A stretch of DNA of 42,395 bases, from contig JAIPGO010000024.1 in assembly GCA_021736135.1 (NCBI GenBank), positions 1 to 42,395 of the forward strand, in the 5' to 3' direction. This document shows positions 7,213 through 17,151 of this stretch, one piece after another (position 1 is the first letter of the stretch; the number at the start of each line of letters is the position of its first letter). Source of the stretch: Candidatus Cloacimonadota bacterium (lineage in GTDB: Bacteria; Cloacimonadota; Cloacimonadia; Cloacimonadales; TCS61). The notes below the pieces were generated by a model. It did no database searches. It had not been told where the DNA came from and saw only the letters and a list, made by a program, of their open reading frames with translations. The position numbers and the translations under genes were made by a program.

Positions 7213-8454
7213 ATGCTGATCCTAGAGATCAGTGAGCTTATAACATTAGCAGGAGCACCTCGGGCAAGGAAGGGAGCTGAGATGAGAGAACTGGGCTTGC
7301 TCTATAATGGTGCTGTGGCTGTTGATAAGGGTATGATCATTGCAGTCGGAAGTTCTGCTGAACTGGAAAAAGTATATCAGGCTCAGAAAGTGATTTCGGG
7401 AAAGGATAAAGTAGTAATGCCGGGATTCGTGGACCCCCATACGCATCCGGTGTTTTTTAATACCAGAGAAAATGAGTTTGAGATGCGTCTGCAAGGTAAA
7501 AGTTATGTGGAGATATCAAAAAGCGGGGGAGGGATACGTTCGAGTATTCACAGTGTGCGTCAGGCAAGTGAAGATGAGCTTTTTGAGCTTTCCCTGAAAA
7601 GGATAAAACGCATGATCGCTAATGGCACTACGACTCTGGAAGCAAAAAGCGGTTACGGCTTGAGTACGGAAAGTGAGTTGAAAATGCTGCGCGTGATAGC
7701 GCGGTTACAGCAGGAACTTCCTATCGATATTGTAGCAACTTTTATGGGTGCACATGAGTTTCCCGAAGAATATAAAGACAGAAGGGAAGATTACATTAAA
7801 TTACTGGAAGATGAAATGATGCCCACGGTAGCAAAAGCAGGGTTGGCAGAATATTTTGATATATTTACGGAGGAGCACGTATATAACATTGAGCAGTCAA
7901 GAAGGTTATTGAAGAAAGCACAGGTATATGGATTTAAGTTAAGAATGCATGCAGACGAGATCCAGCCGATCGGAGGTGCCGAACTGGCAGGAGAAATTGA
8001 AGCCATATCGGCAGATCATCTGGGAGCGGCTTCCGATGCCGGGATCAAGGCATTGGCAGATAATAACATAATTGCCACTTTATTGCCGGGTACGATATTT
8101 TCTCTGGGTATTAAGTCATATGCCAGAGCACGTGATATGATCAAGGCAGGAGTAGCAGTAGCGCTGGCGACAGATTATAATCCCGGATCCTGCAATTGTG
8201 ATGATATGCAGCAGATAATTACGCTGGCTTGTCTGCAAATGAAGATGCTGCCTGCAGAAGCTATTACGGCAGCAACAATCAATGCCGCTTATGCACTGGA
8301 GCGTGGCGATGTTACCGGATCGCTGGAAAAGGGGAAGCAGGCTGATATTTTGATTATGGATATGCCGTCATATCAATATCTGCCTTATCATATCGGTTCC
8401 AGTTGCGTAGAGTCGGTGATCAAGAACGGTAAGGTTATATACGGGAACGATTAA
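7213..8454 (+). CDS. hutI: Imidazolonepropionase
   Basis: This 413-residue amidohydrolase opens 4-imidazolone-5-propionate to N-formimino-glutamate in histidine degradation. Motifs: the metal-binding PGFVDPHTHPVF (His76 and His78), SGYGLSTESELKMLRVI, FMGAHEFPEEY, MHADEIQPIGGAELAGEI, AISADHLGAAS and LATDYNPGSCNCDD with the metal Asp. The C-terminal strand ends EKGKQADILIMDMPSYQYLPY, typical of the family. I chose the ATG at 7213 because the earlier GTG at 7186 lies in a heptamer repeat. hutH, hutU and a formimidoyl-glutamate gene are absent from the window, so the rest of the pathway must be elsewhere or missing. Confidence 0.93.
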   Translation: MLILEISELITLAGAPRARKGAEMRELGLLYNGAVAVDKGMIIAVGSSAELEKVYQAQKVISGKDKVVMPGFVDPHTHPVFFNTRENEFEMRLQGKSYVEISKSGGGIRSSIHSVRQASEDELFELSLKRIKRMIANGTTTLEAKSGYGLSTESELKMLRVIARLQQELPIDIVATFMGAHEFPEEYKDRREDYIKLLEDEMMPTVAKAGLAEYFDIFTEEHVYNIEQSRRLLKKAQVYGFKLRMHADEIQPIGGAELAGEIEAISADHLGAASDAGIKALADNNIIATLLPGTIFSLGIKSYARARDMIKAGVAVALATDYNPGSCNCDDMQQIITLACLQMKMLPAEAITAATINAAYALERGDVTGSLEKGKQADILIMDMPSYQYLPYHIGSSCVESVIKNGKVIYGND

Positions 8455-8484
8455 CAATTAATGAATGATTTTCCAGGAGGTTAG

Positions 8485-11400
8485 ATGAAAAAGATATTTT
8501 TGGGGATAATACTGGTTGCGGTAATGACTATATATGGTGGAGTGGAAAAAGTAAGGACAACAGCTACGGAGCTGGAATTTAAAGTGCAGTTTAATGTGGA
8601 ACTGAGCCTGGAGGGAGAGTTTACACATCTAAATTATATTGAAAATGACTGGACAGAGACAGATGAGTCAGGGGCACCGAACCTACCTTACCGGGTATTG
8701 CGGATTGCCGTACCACCGGAAGGAGATATCAGAATCAGTTATGATATTCAGGATTCTGAGCACAAAATACTAATGAAGCCATTATTACCGGCAGCAACAA
8801 TAATACCGGATGAAGAAACGAGTCAGTTTATTTACGTAATAAACCAGGCAAAATACAAGCGATCACAGAAAATGGTTGTCACCAACGGAGCAGCTTATAA
8901 TTATAACAGTTACCGCCTGATACCAGTTTACATATATCCAGTAATATATGACTATGAGCATAGTGTTCTGGAAGAAATTCAGGAAATGCGGATCCGCATT
9001 GAAATACTGGGCAACACTCGCTGGCAGGGCGAAACATTATCAAATCCATCAGTATGGGACAGAGATTTCATAACAAATTACAATCAGGCTCGCAACTGGC
9101 GGCAAGTTCAGAGTAGAGAGTTAAAAGGCATAAACTGGTCAGCCACACAATTCTGGTATAAAGTAGTGATAAACGGCTCAGGAGTATACCGTTTTGGCGA
9201 GACGATCTGGAATATTTTACCGGAATGGGCACAAAGCAGCAATCTACGATTATTTAGTCTGGAAAAAAGGGGAGAAGATTTTGAAGCTGCGGAAGTTTCA
9301 CTTTTTACGGGAGGCAGCGAAGTCCAGTTTTCCTATCAGGGTGGAAACAGCGTATTATGGCTGGCAGCAGGAGGGAGTTTTCCTGAGCAACCCATAAGAA
9401 CAGATAAGCCAGAGACTAATATTGAAACGATTGAAGCCATAGAGAATTATATTCCTATCAATCCCGGCAGAGGACGGGAAATAGAATGTCTGCTGATCCG
9501 ACCCGCCGCATATTTTGAGTCAGCAGCGGAAGAATTGAGCGAGATTCATCTGGATTATTTCAATATTGAAACAGCTATAGCGATCCAGGAAGACATTTTT
9601 GCCATAGAAAGTGGCGGAATAGCAGAAGCATCAGCCATCAGGGCATTTCTGGAAGATTATAAAGAAAATAACGCATCTTTGGAATATGTGGTTTTAATGG
9701 GCTCTGGTACAACGGATTTCAGTAATCCGGCAGGTAAGAACAAGATCATAACCTGGACTGCAAATGAAGTTACCTATGACGATTATTTTGTCGATTTCAA
9801 CAGCGATATTCGACCTGATCTGATAATCGGCAGAATACCTGCTCAATCTGAAAGTATGATGAGCAGTTATCTGCAGCGAATTCGGGATTATTACGATAAT
9901 ATGGAAACTGACTGGTGGCAGAACCGGGTTTTAATGATCGCTGATGATGAGAACAAAACCGGTGGGCTGGAAGGAGCGGGAATATCATCTCCCATGAATC
10001 ACACTTTGAAAATGGAAGAGACTGAAGAAGTATTACCCGGTAGAATACTGGAAAAAGTATATGGTCTGGAATACCCGTTTGACAGTTATCAGAACAAACC
10101 AGGGGCAGCAGTTGATATTCTCGAAGCGCTGAACCGGGGGTGTCTGGTGACATATTACATAGGTCATGGATCCTGGGATAAACTGGGAGATGAAGATTAC
10201 TTTACCAATGAGATGATACCTCAGATCGATAATTATGAACATCTAACACAATTTTTAGCCGGATCATGTAATGTGGGAAGATTCTCAAAAGTGAGTGAAA
10301 ACTGCCTGGCAGAGCTTCTGCTTTTTGGTGAGGATGGTGGCTCTATAGTATCCATTGCTGCCAGTTATGACAGCAGCCCTCTTTCTAATGCACAATTGCT
10401 TTCCGCTTATCTGGATAGAATATATAATCATAACGAAAGCATCGGTACAGCACTGGTTTATGCCAAATATAATTCTGGAGCATCCACCTCCAACAGTAAG
10501 AAATATAATATTCTCGGTGATCCGGTATTAAAATTACCGGTTCCGCAATTGACGGGCAGTATCACTGGTTTAACAGATTCACTGCAATATCGTCAAACGG
10601 TCAGCTATCAAGGAGATTTTGAAAACAGCAGTTTAAATGTTGAGGGAGAGACAGTAGTTTATGACAGTGAACAGTTGATCCATTACTCGAATTTTATACC
10701 GCCTGACACAACCCAGGTATATGAAGTGAATTACTATCGAAATGGGGGTGTGATATTTCGGGGAGGAGTATCTTTAACAGCCGGAGAATATCAGTCGTCA
10801 TTCATTGTTCCGGATAATGCCGGAACCGGAGCCCGGGGAACGATATTGACCTGGGCAGAAGGTGACAGCTCAGCTTATCTGAATTCGAAGCAGGGAATCA
10901 GATTTGTGGATTCGGCCTTACCGATTGTAAACGAGTCGGCACCGGAAGTTTTACTTTATCTTGATTCCCGCAATTTTCGAAGCGGAGATACAGTCTCGGA
11001 AGAACCATTACTGATAGCTGATATTGCAGATTCCAGCGGGATAAACCTGACGGTAAATTCAGGAAAGAACATAATGATCCTGCTTGATGATAGCGAGAAT
11101 CCTGAAGATCTGATAGATGTTTCAGAAGGCTTTATTTATAACGAAGGCTCGTATACACGTGGAACACTCACCAGTAATCTGCCGGTTTTACCTAAAGGTG
11201 CTCATAACTTGAAACTGATTGTTTACGATAATTTTGGACTGGCAACAGTAACGGCAACTGATTTCAGAATTATTGAACAGGGAAGCATGGCAATAACGGA
11301 CATTTTACCATATCCGCATCCGATGTCTGATGAGGGATATTTCACTTTTGTGCTGACAGCAGAAGCGGAAGTGACAATCAATATTTACACAATATCAGGT

Positions 11401-11580
11401 AGAAAAATAAAATCCTTGAAAAACTTTTGTAATACCGGTTATAATCAGATTTTCTGGGATTGCCGTGATGCTGATGGTGATAGGATTGCCAACAATAATT
11501 ATTTATACAGGATAAAGGCCAAAAATACGGAAACCGGAAGAACAGCCAGAGAGACCGGAAAACTGGTTATCCTAAAATGA
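8485..11580 (+). CDS. Gingipain-type (C25) cysteine peptidase with type IX sorting domain, PorU-like
   Basis: This 1031-residue secreted protein has a signal peptide at about 1-19. A PorU/gingipain-type N-terminal region contains FWYKVVINGSGVYRF (about 222-236). The caspase-like peptidase domain (about 380-690) holds YVVLMGSGT, DLIIGRIPAQS, the catalytic His561 in YIGHGSWDKL and the catalytic Cys595 in LAGSCNVGRFS, 34 residues apart as in gingipains. Ig-like strands follow (about 700-930), then a C-terminal sorting domain (about 940-1031) with YPHPMS, NIYTISGRKIKSL, FWDCRDADGDRIANNNYLYRI and tail GKLVILK. PorU is the sortase that removes this domain from T9SS cargo; whether this is the sortase or a cargo protease I cannot decide. 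AGGAGG precedes the ATG. Confidence 0.85.
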   Translation: MKKIFLGIILVAVMTIYGGVEKVRTTATELEFKVQFNVELSLEGEFTHLNYIENDWTETDESGAPNLPYRVLRIAVPPEGDIRISYDIQDSEHKILMKPLLPAATIIPDEETSQFIYVINQAKYKRSQKMVVTNGAAYNYNSYRLIPVYIYPVIYDYEHSVLEEIQEMRIRIEILGNTRWQGETLSNPSVWDRDFITNYNQARNWRQVQSRELKGINWSATQFWYKVVINGSGVYRFGETIWNILPEWAQSSNLRLFSLEKRGEDFEAAEVSLFTGGSEVQFSYQGGNSVLWLAAGGSFPEQPIRTDKPETNIETIEAIENYIPINPGRGREIECLLIRPAAYFESAAEELSEIHLDYFNIETAIAIQEDIFAIESGGIAEASAIRAFLEDYKENNASLEYVVLMGSGTTDFSNPAGKNKIITWTANEVTYDDYFVDFNSDIRPDLIIGRIPAQSESMMSSYLQRIRDYYDNMETDWWQNRVLMIADDENKTGGLEGAGISSPMNHTLKMEETEEVLPGRILEKVYGLEYPFDSYQNKPGAAVDILEALNRGCLVTYYIGHGSWDKLGDEDYFTNEMIPQIDNYEHLTQFLAGSCNVGRFSKVSENCLAELLLFGEDGGSIVSIAASYDSSPLSNAQLLSAYLDRIYNHNESIGTALVYAKYNSGASTSNSKKYNILGDPVLKLPVPQLTGSITGLTDSLQYRQTVSYQGDFENSSLNVEGETVVYDSEQLIHYSNFIPPDTTQVYEVNYYRNGGVIFRGGVSLTAGEYQSSFIVPDNAGTGARGTILTWAEGDSSAYLNSKQGIRFVDSALPIVNESAPEVLLYLDSRNFRSGDTVSEEPLLIADIADSSGINLTVNSGKNIMILLDDSENPEDLIDVSEGFIYNEGSYTRGTLTSNLPVLPKGAHNLKLIVYDNFGLATVTATDFRIIEQGSMAITDILPYPHPMSDEGYFTFVLTAEAEVTINIYTISGRKIKSLKNFCNTGYNQIFWDCRDADGDRIANNNYLYRIKAKNTETGRTARETGKLVILK

Positions 11581-11639
11581 GAGGCAGCAGTCTGGAACGC
11601 TGACTGGAAGCAGGGAATCAAAATAGTCATACATTTTTC

Positions 11640-11667
11640 TTGCCAAAAAGAAAAGGCAGGCAATAAT
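11640..11667 (+). promoter_or_regulatory. Possible sigma-70-type promoter of the yebC-ruvCA-rsmB operon
   Basis: TTGCCA (11640-11645), a 16-base spacer and AATAAT (11662-11667) lie 45 bases ahead of the yebC ATG in the only sizeable gap upstream of this operon. Confidence 0.4.
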
Positions 11668-11712
11668 ATGCTATTAGAAGAATTGTAAATCTAAATAGAT
11701 ATTGGAGGAAGA

Positions 11713-12462
11713 ATGTCAGGTCATAATAAATGGAGTTCCATCAAGTATAAGAAGGGAGCTGCAGACGCAAAACGAGGTAAGATATTTACCAAGATCATCA
11801 AAGAAATAACCGTAGCAGCCCGAGGGGGAGGCGGAGATATAGATACCAATCCCCGTTTGCGTGTAGCAATATCGGCTGCGAAACAGGCAAATATGCCCGC
11901 TGCTAATATTGAGCGAGCTATTAAGAAGGGAACCGGGGAACTGGAAGGAGTTAATTACGAAGAATACATCTATGAAGGTTATGGACAAAACGGTGTCGCG
12001 ATTATAGTGGAAACATTGACGGATAATAAACAGCGTACAGTTTCAGAAGTAAGGCATGCCTTTTCCAAATACGGTGGAAACATGGGAGAAAGTGGAACTG
12101 TAAGCTGGATGTTCAACAAGGCGGGGGTCATTTTGATCCCCAATGAAGGACAGGAAGAAGATGAAATGATGATGGCAGCCCTCGAAGCAGGTGCAGATGA
12201 TATGGAAATTGAGGAAGATAACTTTGTAATTTATACTCCTTTCACGGAACTGCATGCGGTAATGAGCAATCTGGAGGGAGCAGGTTATAAAATTGAGAAT
12301 GCAGAATTGACAATGATACCAAAGAACCGGATCAAAGCTGACGACGTCGCTGAAAAGCTCCTGCGATTGCTGGATATGCTGGAAGATCTGGATGATGTGC
12401 AGAAAGTGTATGCTAATTATGAGATATCAGACGAAGTTTTTGAAAGATTGAGCGCTGAATAG
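11713..12462 (+). CDS. yebC: YebC/PmpR family protein
   Basis: This 249-residue protein covers the full family length. The N-terminal motif [20 protein letters not shown] is diagnostic, followed by [61 protein letters not shown]-type [36 protein letters not shown] and the C-terminal [20 protein letters not shown]. Family members were described as transcriptional regulators, and more recent work gives several a role in translation of difficult sequences. Its place ahead of ruvC and ruvA is a widespread arrangement. GGAGG precedes the ATG. Confidence 0.96.
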   Translation: MSGHNKWSSIKYKKGAADAKRGKIFTKIIKEITVAARGGGGDIDTNPRLRVAISAAKQANMPAANIERAIKKGTGELEGVNYEEYIYEGYGQNGVAIIVETLTDNKQRTVSEVRHAFSKYGGNMGESGTVSWMFNKAGVILIPNEGQEEDEMMMAALEAGADDMEIEEDNFVIYTPFTELHAVMSNLEGAGYKIENAELTMIPKNRIKADDVAEKLLRLLDMLEDLDDVQKVYANYEISDEVFERLSAE

Positions 12463-12481
12463 AAGTATGAATGAGTAGCAT

Positions 12482-12961
12482 GTGATTATTCTGGGTATTG
12501 ATCCGGGAAGTTATAATTGCGGGTATGGGATCCTGGAATTATCTGGCAGAAAAATAATTGCTGCCGGATGTGATACCATCAGGGCGAATCAGAAACAGAT
12601 TCTTGCCGAGCGGATTTGTGTGATCTATGAAGGAATCAAACGGGTTCTGATAGAATATCAGCCTGATGTGGCGGCAGTAGAAGATATTTTTTATGGAAAA
12701 AGTATCCGGGTTGCCTTTACTCTTGGTCATGTTAGGGGCGCAATTTTGCTCAGTATACATCGGGCAGGTATTCCCATTGTGGAATATAGCCCGCGCTCTG
12801 TGAAAAGTGCCGTTGTTGGTAATGGCAATGCCCATAAACAGCAGGTGAGATATATGGTGGAAAAGAGCCTGGGCATAGATATGACGGGTGTATCGGAGGA
12901 TGCAGCCGATGGTTTGGCTTTGGCTTTATGCCATTATAATAAGATCAGGATGACTTTATAA
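12482..12961 (+). CDS. ruvC: Holliday junction resolvase RuvC
   Basis: This 159-residue endonuclease resolves Holliday junctions with RuvAB. The four acidic catalytic residues are visible: Asp7 (ILGIDPGSYNCGYG), Glu67 (AAVEDIFYGKS), Asp140 and Asp143 (EDAADGLALALCH). FTLGHVRGAILL and EYSPRSVKSAVVGNGNAHKQQV also match. Translation must begin at the GTG at 12482, because the ATG overlapping just before it runs straight into TGA. Nineteen bases separate it from yebC and three from ruvA. Confidence 0.95.
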   Translation: MIILGIDPGSYNCGYGILELSGRKIIAAGCDTIRANQKQILAERICVIYEGIKRVLIEYQPDVAAVEDIFYGKSIRVAFTLGHVRGAILLSIHRAGIPIVEYSPRSVKSAVVGNGNAHKQQVRYMVEKSLGIDMTGVSEDAADGLALALCHYNKIRMTL

Positions 12962-12964
12962 ATT

Positions 12965-13570
12965 ATGTTTGCCTATTTAAAAGGAATATTAGCCGAAAAG
13001 AAACCGGTTAGCGTTGTTATTGACTGCCATGGTACAGGTTACGAATTGAGCATACCGCTCAGCACTTTTGAACGGTTGCCGGAGCCGGGTGGAGAGCTCA
13101 AACTACTGGTTCATTATCAATTCAGCGAAAGTGACGGCCCCAAACTTTTTGGATTCTTTAGTGCGGAAGAACGAAGTTTATTCCGTTTACTGCTGGGTGT
13201 TAGTAAAATTGGACCTCGCACAGCAATTGCAGTTCTTTCCTCTTTGTCAGTGGGAGATTTCAGTCGCGCTGTTATGGAAAATAATACCGGATTAATCTCA
13301 ACGGTACCGGGACTGGGTAAAAAATCAGCAGAACGACTGGTGCTGGAATTAAAAGATAAGATTGCGGGAATTTCTCCAGTAATTATAACAGCACCTTCTG
13401 CATCCAACACTATGGCTCAAGATGCGGAATCTGCGATGCTGACCCTGGGTTATTCACCCTTACTTATCAGAAACACTCTTGCGGAATTGATGAAATCTAC
13501 AGAATTTACAAGTGCAGAACAAATGATCAAAGACACAATAAAAGAGATGCATAAGAAAAGGAATAAATGA
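12965..13570 (+). CDS. ruvA: Holliday junction branch migration protein RuvA
   Basis: This 201-residue protein binds four-way junctions as a tetramer and carries the RuvB motor. Domain I is an OB fold (MFAYLKGILAEKKPVSVVID, YQFSESDGPKLFGFFSAEER). Domain II has two helix-hairpin-helix motifs, LLGVSKIGPRTAIAVLSSL and VPGLGKKSAERLVLELKDK. The C-terminal domain III (about 150-201, AMLTLGYSPLLIRNTLAELM) contacts RuvB. No ruvB lies next to it; rsmB follows with an ATGA overlap instead. Confidence 0.95.
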   Translation: MFAYLKGILAEKKPVSVVIDCHGTGYELSIPLSTFERLPEPGGELKLLVHYQFSESDGPKLFGFFSAEERSLFRLLLGVSKIGPRTAIAVLSSLSVGDFSRAVMENNTGLISTVPGLGKKSAERLVLELKDKIAGISPVIITAPSASNTMAQDAESAMLTLGYSPLLIRNTLAELMKSTEFTSAEQMIKDTIKEMHKKRNK

Positions 13571-14886
13571 GTATAGTACGTCAACTGGCACATAAGATAA
13601 TCTATGATGTATTAAAGAAAAATGTGTTTTCCACTAAGCTGCTGCAGCAGGCAAAAACACGTCTCCGCCAGCAGCATGAAGACACAAACCTGCTTTATAC
13701 ACTGGTGAAAGGAACGATCAAGTTAAAGATGCATCTTGATTATATAGCTCAGCAATACACTGATGAAGCCAAATTTGCTAAAACAGACCTGAAGATCAAA
13801 ATACTTCTCTATCTGGGACTTTATCAATTGCTCTATTGCGATTCGATTCCTGAACATGCTGCCATCAATGAGACCGTGGAACTGGCAAAGATCCTTTACG
13901 GAGATAATGTGAGTTCTTTTGTAAATGCCATTTTGCGCGCCTGGCAGCGTAATCCGGCAATTAATTATCCTTCTGATACAATTAAGAGGCTTTCCTGCCA
14001 GTATTCCTTTGAAGAAGACATGATCAGATCTTTAATTGAGATATATGGTGAGGAAGACGTGGAATATGCCTGTCTTTATTTTAATGACATTCCCAGATTA
14101 AAGGTGCGCGTAAACAGCATGGCAACTGATCCGGTAAAGTTCATGGCATATTTTAAACGCCGTGACATTATCTTTGAGCGCTGTGAAACATCCGGTAATT
14201 TTCTTGCTACCGAAAGCGGAGAAAGTGCCTTACTGGACGTTTCATTTCAGGAAGGTTATTTTTCCATACAGGACCCGGCGGCAGGATTAGTGGTGGAACT
14301 GATTGAACCTATGTTGGATATGAGCATAATCGATATGTTTGCTGCTCCGGGCAGTAAAGCCTGTTATATGGCGGAAATTATGCAGGGGACCGGAGAGGTT
14401 ATAGCTATTGATAAAATACCGGGTAAATGTAAACTAATCAAGCAGAATCTGGAAAGACTCAAACTGCATAATATAACCGTTATTGCTGAAGATGCTTTTA
14501 AATATGGTCCTGTGGCTCCGGCTTATGACAAAGTTTTACTGGATGTCCCTTGCAGCGGTTGGGGTGTTATGCAGAAAAAAGCAGAACTGCGCTGGCAGAA
14601 AAACCAGGATATAGCCCAGCTATTAAAGATTCAGGAGCAGGCTTTAAAACGTGGGGCAAAATTTGTATGTCCAGGAGGTGATCTCATATACAGCACCTGC
14701 ACTTTTAATCCAAAGGAAAATGAGGTCCAGGTCAATAATTTCCTCAATAAAAATCCTGAATTTGAGTTGGTTGATGCTGCGGGAATAATCAGCAGTGCCT
14801 ATACGGAGAACGGTTTTTTGAAAACTGTACCCTGGAAACATAACATAGATGGAGCCTTCGCAGCCCGAATGCGCAGAAAAACTTGA
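13567..14886 (+). CDS. rsmB: 16S rRNA m5C methyltransferase RsmB
   Basis: This 439-residue protein has the RsmB layout: an N-terminal NusB-like RNA-binding domain (about 1-140; LLYTLVKGTIKLKMHLDYI, PEHAAINETVELAKILYG) and a C-terminal SAM-dependent methyltransferase. SAM motif I reads IIDMFAAPGSKACYMAEIM, with Ser in place of the usual second Gly. The catalytic cysteines are in LLDVPCSGWG and IYSTCTFNPKENE. The family methylates C967 of 16S rRNA. The start overlaps the ruvA stop by four bases. Confidence 0.93.
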   Translation: MSIVRQLAHKIIYDVLKKNVFSTKLLQQAKTRLRQQHEDTNLLYTLVKGTIKLKMHLDYIAQQYTDEAKFAKTDLKIKILLYLGLYQLLYCDSIPEHAAINETVELAKILYGDNVSSFVNAILRAWQRNPAINYPSDTIKRLSCQYSFEEDMIRSLIEIYGEEDVEYACLYFNDIPRLKVRVNSMATDPVKFMAYFKRRDIIFERCETSGNFLATESGESALLDVSFQEGYFSIQDPAAGLVVELIEPMLDMSIIDMFAAPGSKACYMAEIMQGTGEVIAIDKIPGKCKLIKQNLERLKLHNITVIAEDAFKYGPVAPAYDKVLLDVPCSGWGVMQKKAELRWQKNQDIAQLLKIQEQALKRGAKFVCPGGDLIYSTCTFNPKENEVQVNNFLNKNPEFELVDAAGIISSAYTENGFLKTVPWKHNIDGAFAARMRRKT

Positions 14887-14937
14887 CCTTGAGAATATTT
14901 CTGTAATGGTGACAGTCAAGTAAACAGAGGTAATGCG

Positions 14938-15516
14938 ATGAAGAAGTTATTTGGTTTTATCAAAGCAGTATTGCTTATCATAATTTTATTTTTCCTGGGA
15001 TTTCTGTTATTTAATTTTGCTATGCGCCTGCTGGTTGACCACAAACATGAAGAAAAAACACCTGATGTAACAGGTATGAGTTTTGAAGTAGCCCGGCAGG
15101 TTTGCCGGAACAATAATCTTTATCTTGAAGAAATTGAACGGGTGAATAATGATGAATATGCCCAGGGGAAGATCATTTCACAAGAGCCACATCCGGGAAT
15201 ATTAACTAAGCGGTTCCGTACTGTAAAAGTAGTTGTGTCTGCAGGACCAGAGTTGGTGAAAATACCTTTTCTGGCAAATCTTACTGTCAACCAGGCAAGG
15301 TTGAATCTTGAAAACGCCGGACTTATTATGGGTGAAAAGCAGTATCGCTATTCGGATGTAGTGGAGAAAGACAAGTTGATCAGTTCCAGTCCCCTGGCTG
15401 AAGAGGAGCTTCCCCGCGGTAGTAAGGTTGATCTTATTATTTCTCTGGGTAAAATGCAAAGTAATGACAACAGGTATGATAAATATAAGGACCTGTTAGA
15501 AAGTGATACACCATAA
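14938..15516 (+). CDS. Membrane-anchored protein with two PASTA domains
   Basis: This 192-residue protein has a cytoplasmic start of about six residues, one membrane helix (about 7-30), then two PASTA repeats outside. The first is TPDVTGMSFEVARQVCRNNN to VKVVVSAG (about 41-102); the second is VKIPFLANLTVNQARLNLEN to VDLIISLG (about 104-165). PASTA domains bind muropeptides or act as spacers in kinases and penicillin-binding proteins. There is no kinase or transpeptidase domain here, so it is a stand-alone cell-wall-sensing or scaffolding protein. A similar gene after rsmB is common in related phyla. A short polar tail follows. Confidence 0.88.
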   Translation: MKKLFGFIKAVLLIIILFFLGFLLFNFAMRLLVDHKHEEKTPDVTGMSFEVARQVCRNNNLYLEEIERVNNDEYAQGKIISQEPHPGILTKRFRTVKVVVSAGPELVKIPFLANLTVNQARLNLENAGLIMGEKQYRYSDVVEKDKLISSSPLAEEELPRGSKVDLIISLGKMQSNDNRYDKYKDLLESDTP

Positions 15517-15546
15517 CATGATAAGAAGCGGTTAAGGAGGCTGGCT

Positions 15547-17151
15547 ATGCTACATTTAAGCTTTATGATTTCTGCCCAAAAAAACCGGAAGAAAACTGCG
15601 ATTACTGACCTGGCAACTGATAAGAGCTATACTTATGACAAATTGCTTATCGCTTCTCTGATTCTAAAAAACAAACTGAGTAAGTATAGAAGTCAATATT
15701 TAGGTGTAATGCTCCCCACTACTGCCGGTTGTCATTTAACCGTTATCGCCTGCCTTATGTCAAACAAGATACCGGTTATGATAAATTATTCCATGGGTGC
15801 TATTGATAATTGCCAGCAGGCAATTGATAAATGCGGTTTAACTGTGATAATTACCAGCAGTAAAATGTTGAGTAAATTGAAGCTGAAACCAATACCCGAA
15901 ATGATCTATATCGAAGATATTCTCAAAACAGTTAGCATTGCCAATAAATTGCAGGCAGTCCTCATCAGCCGCCTGCCCAATTTTCTGATGCGTCAATTTG
16001 TGCATCAGGGAGATAGAGAGGATGTTTCGGTTATACTTTTTACCAGTGGCAGTGAGCAGAACCCCAAAGCCGTCCAGTTGACTCATCGTAATATCGAACA
16101 TCAGATTGCTACATTGCCGGATATGGCTGGTGCTACGAGTGAAGATATTTTTGCCGGGGCTTTACCATTATTTCATGTTTTCGGATTAACTATAACTTTT
16201 TGGATACCCTATCTGATTGGCGCTTCGATTGTTACTTTTGCTAATCCTCTTGATTACCGGTTTATTTGTGAGAATATCCGTAGATATAAGGTCAACTTTA
16301 TCGTTGGTACACCCACCTTTTTTAACGGTTATCTGCGGCGCGCGAAACCAGGCGATTTTGATTCAGTTCGCATTGGCATAACGGGAGGAGATAAATTACC
16401 GGAAAAGATCAGACTGGATTTTAAAAATAATCACAATGTAACTGTTTATGAAGGCTATGGAGCTACTGAAACCAGTCCTGTAAGTTCTGGAAATTCACGC
16501 TATAATATGCGCCCAGGCAGTATTGGCAAACCCGTAAAAGGTGCTCAGATCAAGATCGTGGATACAAAAACTGATAGAGAACTACCCACAGGCGAGATCG
16601 GTAAGATATTAGTAAAAGGTGAAATGGTGATGAAGGGTTATCTGGATGACATGGAAGAAACATGTCTTCATATTCGTAATGGCTGGTATGATACCGGTGA
16701 TATGGGATGCTTCGATGAGGATGGTTTTCTCTGGCATAAAGGCAGGCTCAAACGCTTTGTGAAAGTCGGAGGAGAAATGGTCTCGCTGGTGAGAGTAGAG
16801 GAATCTCTGCTGCGGCTTTTACCTGAAGATGTACAGTGTTGCGTTGTTGGATTGCCCGACCCTGTGAAAGGTTCGGAAATAGTAGCAGCCGTTTCTTCCG
16901 AAGAGATCAATAAACTTAAGATTGGGATACAGCTAAAACTGGAACTGCCAGCTATCGCCATTCCACGGCATTTTTATCATATTCCCGAAATGCCCATTAT
17001 GGGGAGTGGAAAAATAAATTTCCGGGAAGTAAAAAATATCTGTTTGCAGTTACGTGAGGAGTGGAAGGCAAATAAAACAGATCTCAGGCAGACTATCAAT
17101 GCACTTCTTCCTAAAAAACACCCTCAGAGTGAGGATAACCCGGATCTTTAG
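15547..17151 (+). CDS. AMP-forming acyl-activating enzyme (Aas ligase-domain type)
   Basis: This 534-residue member of the ANL superfamily activates a carboxylic acid, probably a fatty acid, through an acyl-adenylate. Motifs in order: the P-loop ILFTSGSEQNPKAVQLTHRN (about 160-180), PLFHVFGLTITFW, VGTPTFFNGYLRRA, TGGDKLPE, YEGYGATETSPVSSGN (A5), GWYDTGDMGCFDEDGFLWHKG (A7), GRLKRFVKVGGEMVSL (A8) and the C-terminal lysine region GSGKINFREVK. The pattern is closest to the ligase half of Aas, which acylates ACP or lysophospholipid, but the acyltransferase half is missing. Substrate and acceptor are undetermined. AAGGAGG precedes the ATG. Confidence 0.88.
   Translation: MLHLSFMISAQKNRKKTAITDLATDKSYTYDKLLIASLILKNKLSKYRSQYLGVMLPTTAGCHLTVIACLMSNKIPVMINYSMGAIDNCQQAIDKCGLTVIITSSKMLSKLKLKPIPEMIYIEDILKTVSIANKLQAVLISRLPNFLMRQFVHQGDREDVSVILFTSGSEQNPKAVQLTHRNIEHQIATLPDMAGATSEDIFAGALPLFHVFGLTITFWIPYLIGASIVTFANPLDYRFICENIRRYKVNFIVGTPTFFNGYLRRAKPGDFDSVRIGITGGDKLPEKIRLDFKNNHNVTVYEGYGATETSPVSSGNSRYNMRPGSIGKPVKGAQIKIVDTKTDRELPTGEIGKILVKGEMVMKGYLDDMEETCLHIRNGWYDTGDMGCFDEDGFLWHKGRLKRFVKVGGEMVSLVRVEESLLRLLPEDVQCCVVGLPDPVKGSEIVAAVSSEEINKLKIGIQLKLELPAIAIPRHFYHIPEMPIMGSGKINFREVKNICLQLREEWKANKTDLRQTINALLPKKHPQSEDNPDL

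Noticed and set aside
14882-14923. ACTTGAC/GTCAAGT inverted repeat after rsmB as a terminator
   Set aside because: The seven-pair stem has a loop of about 25 bases and no T-run; it is probably chance.
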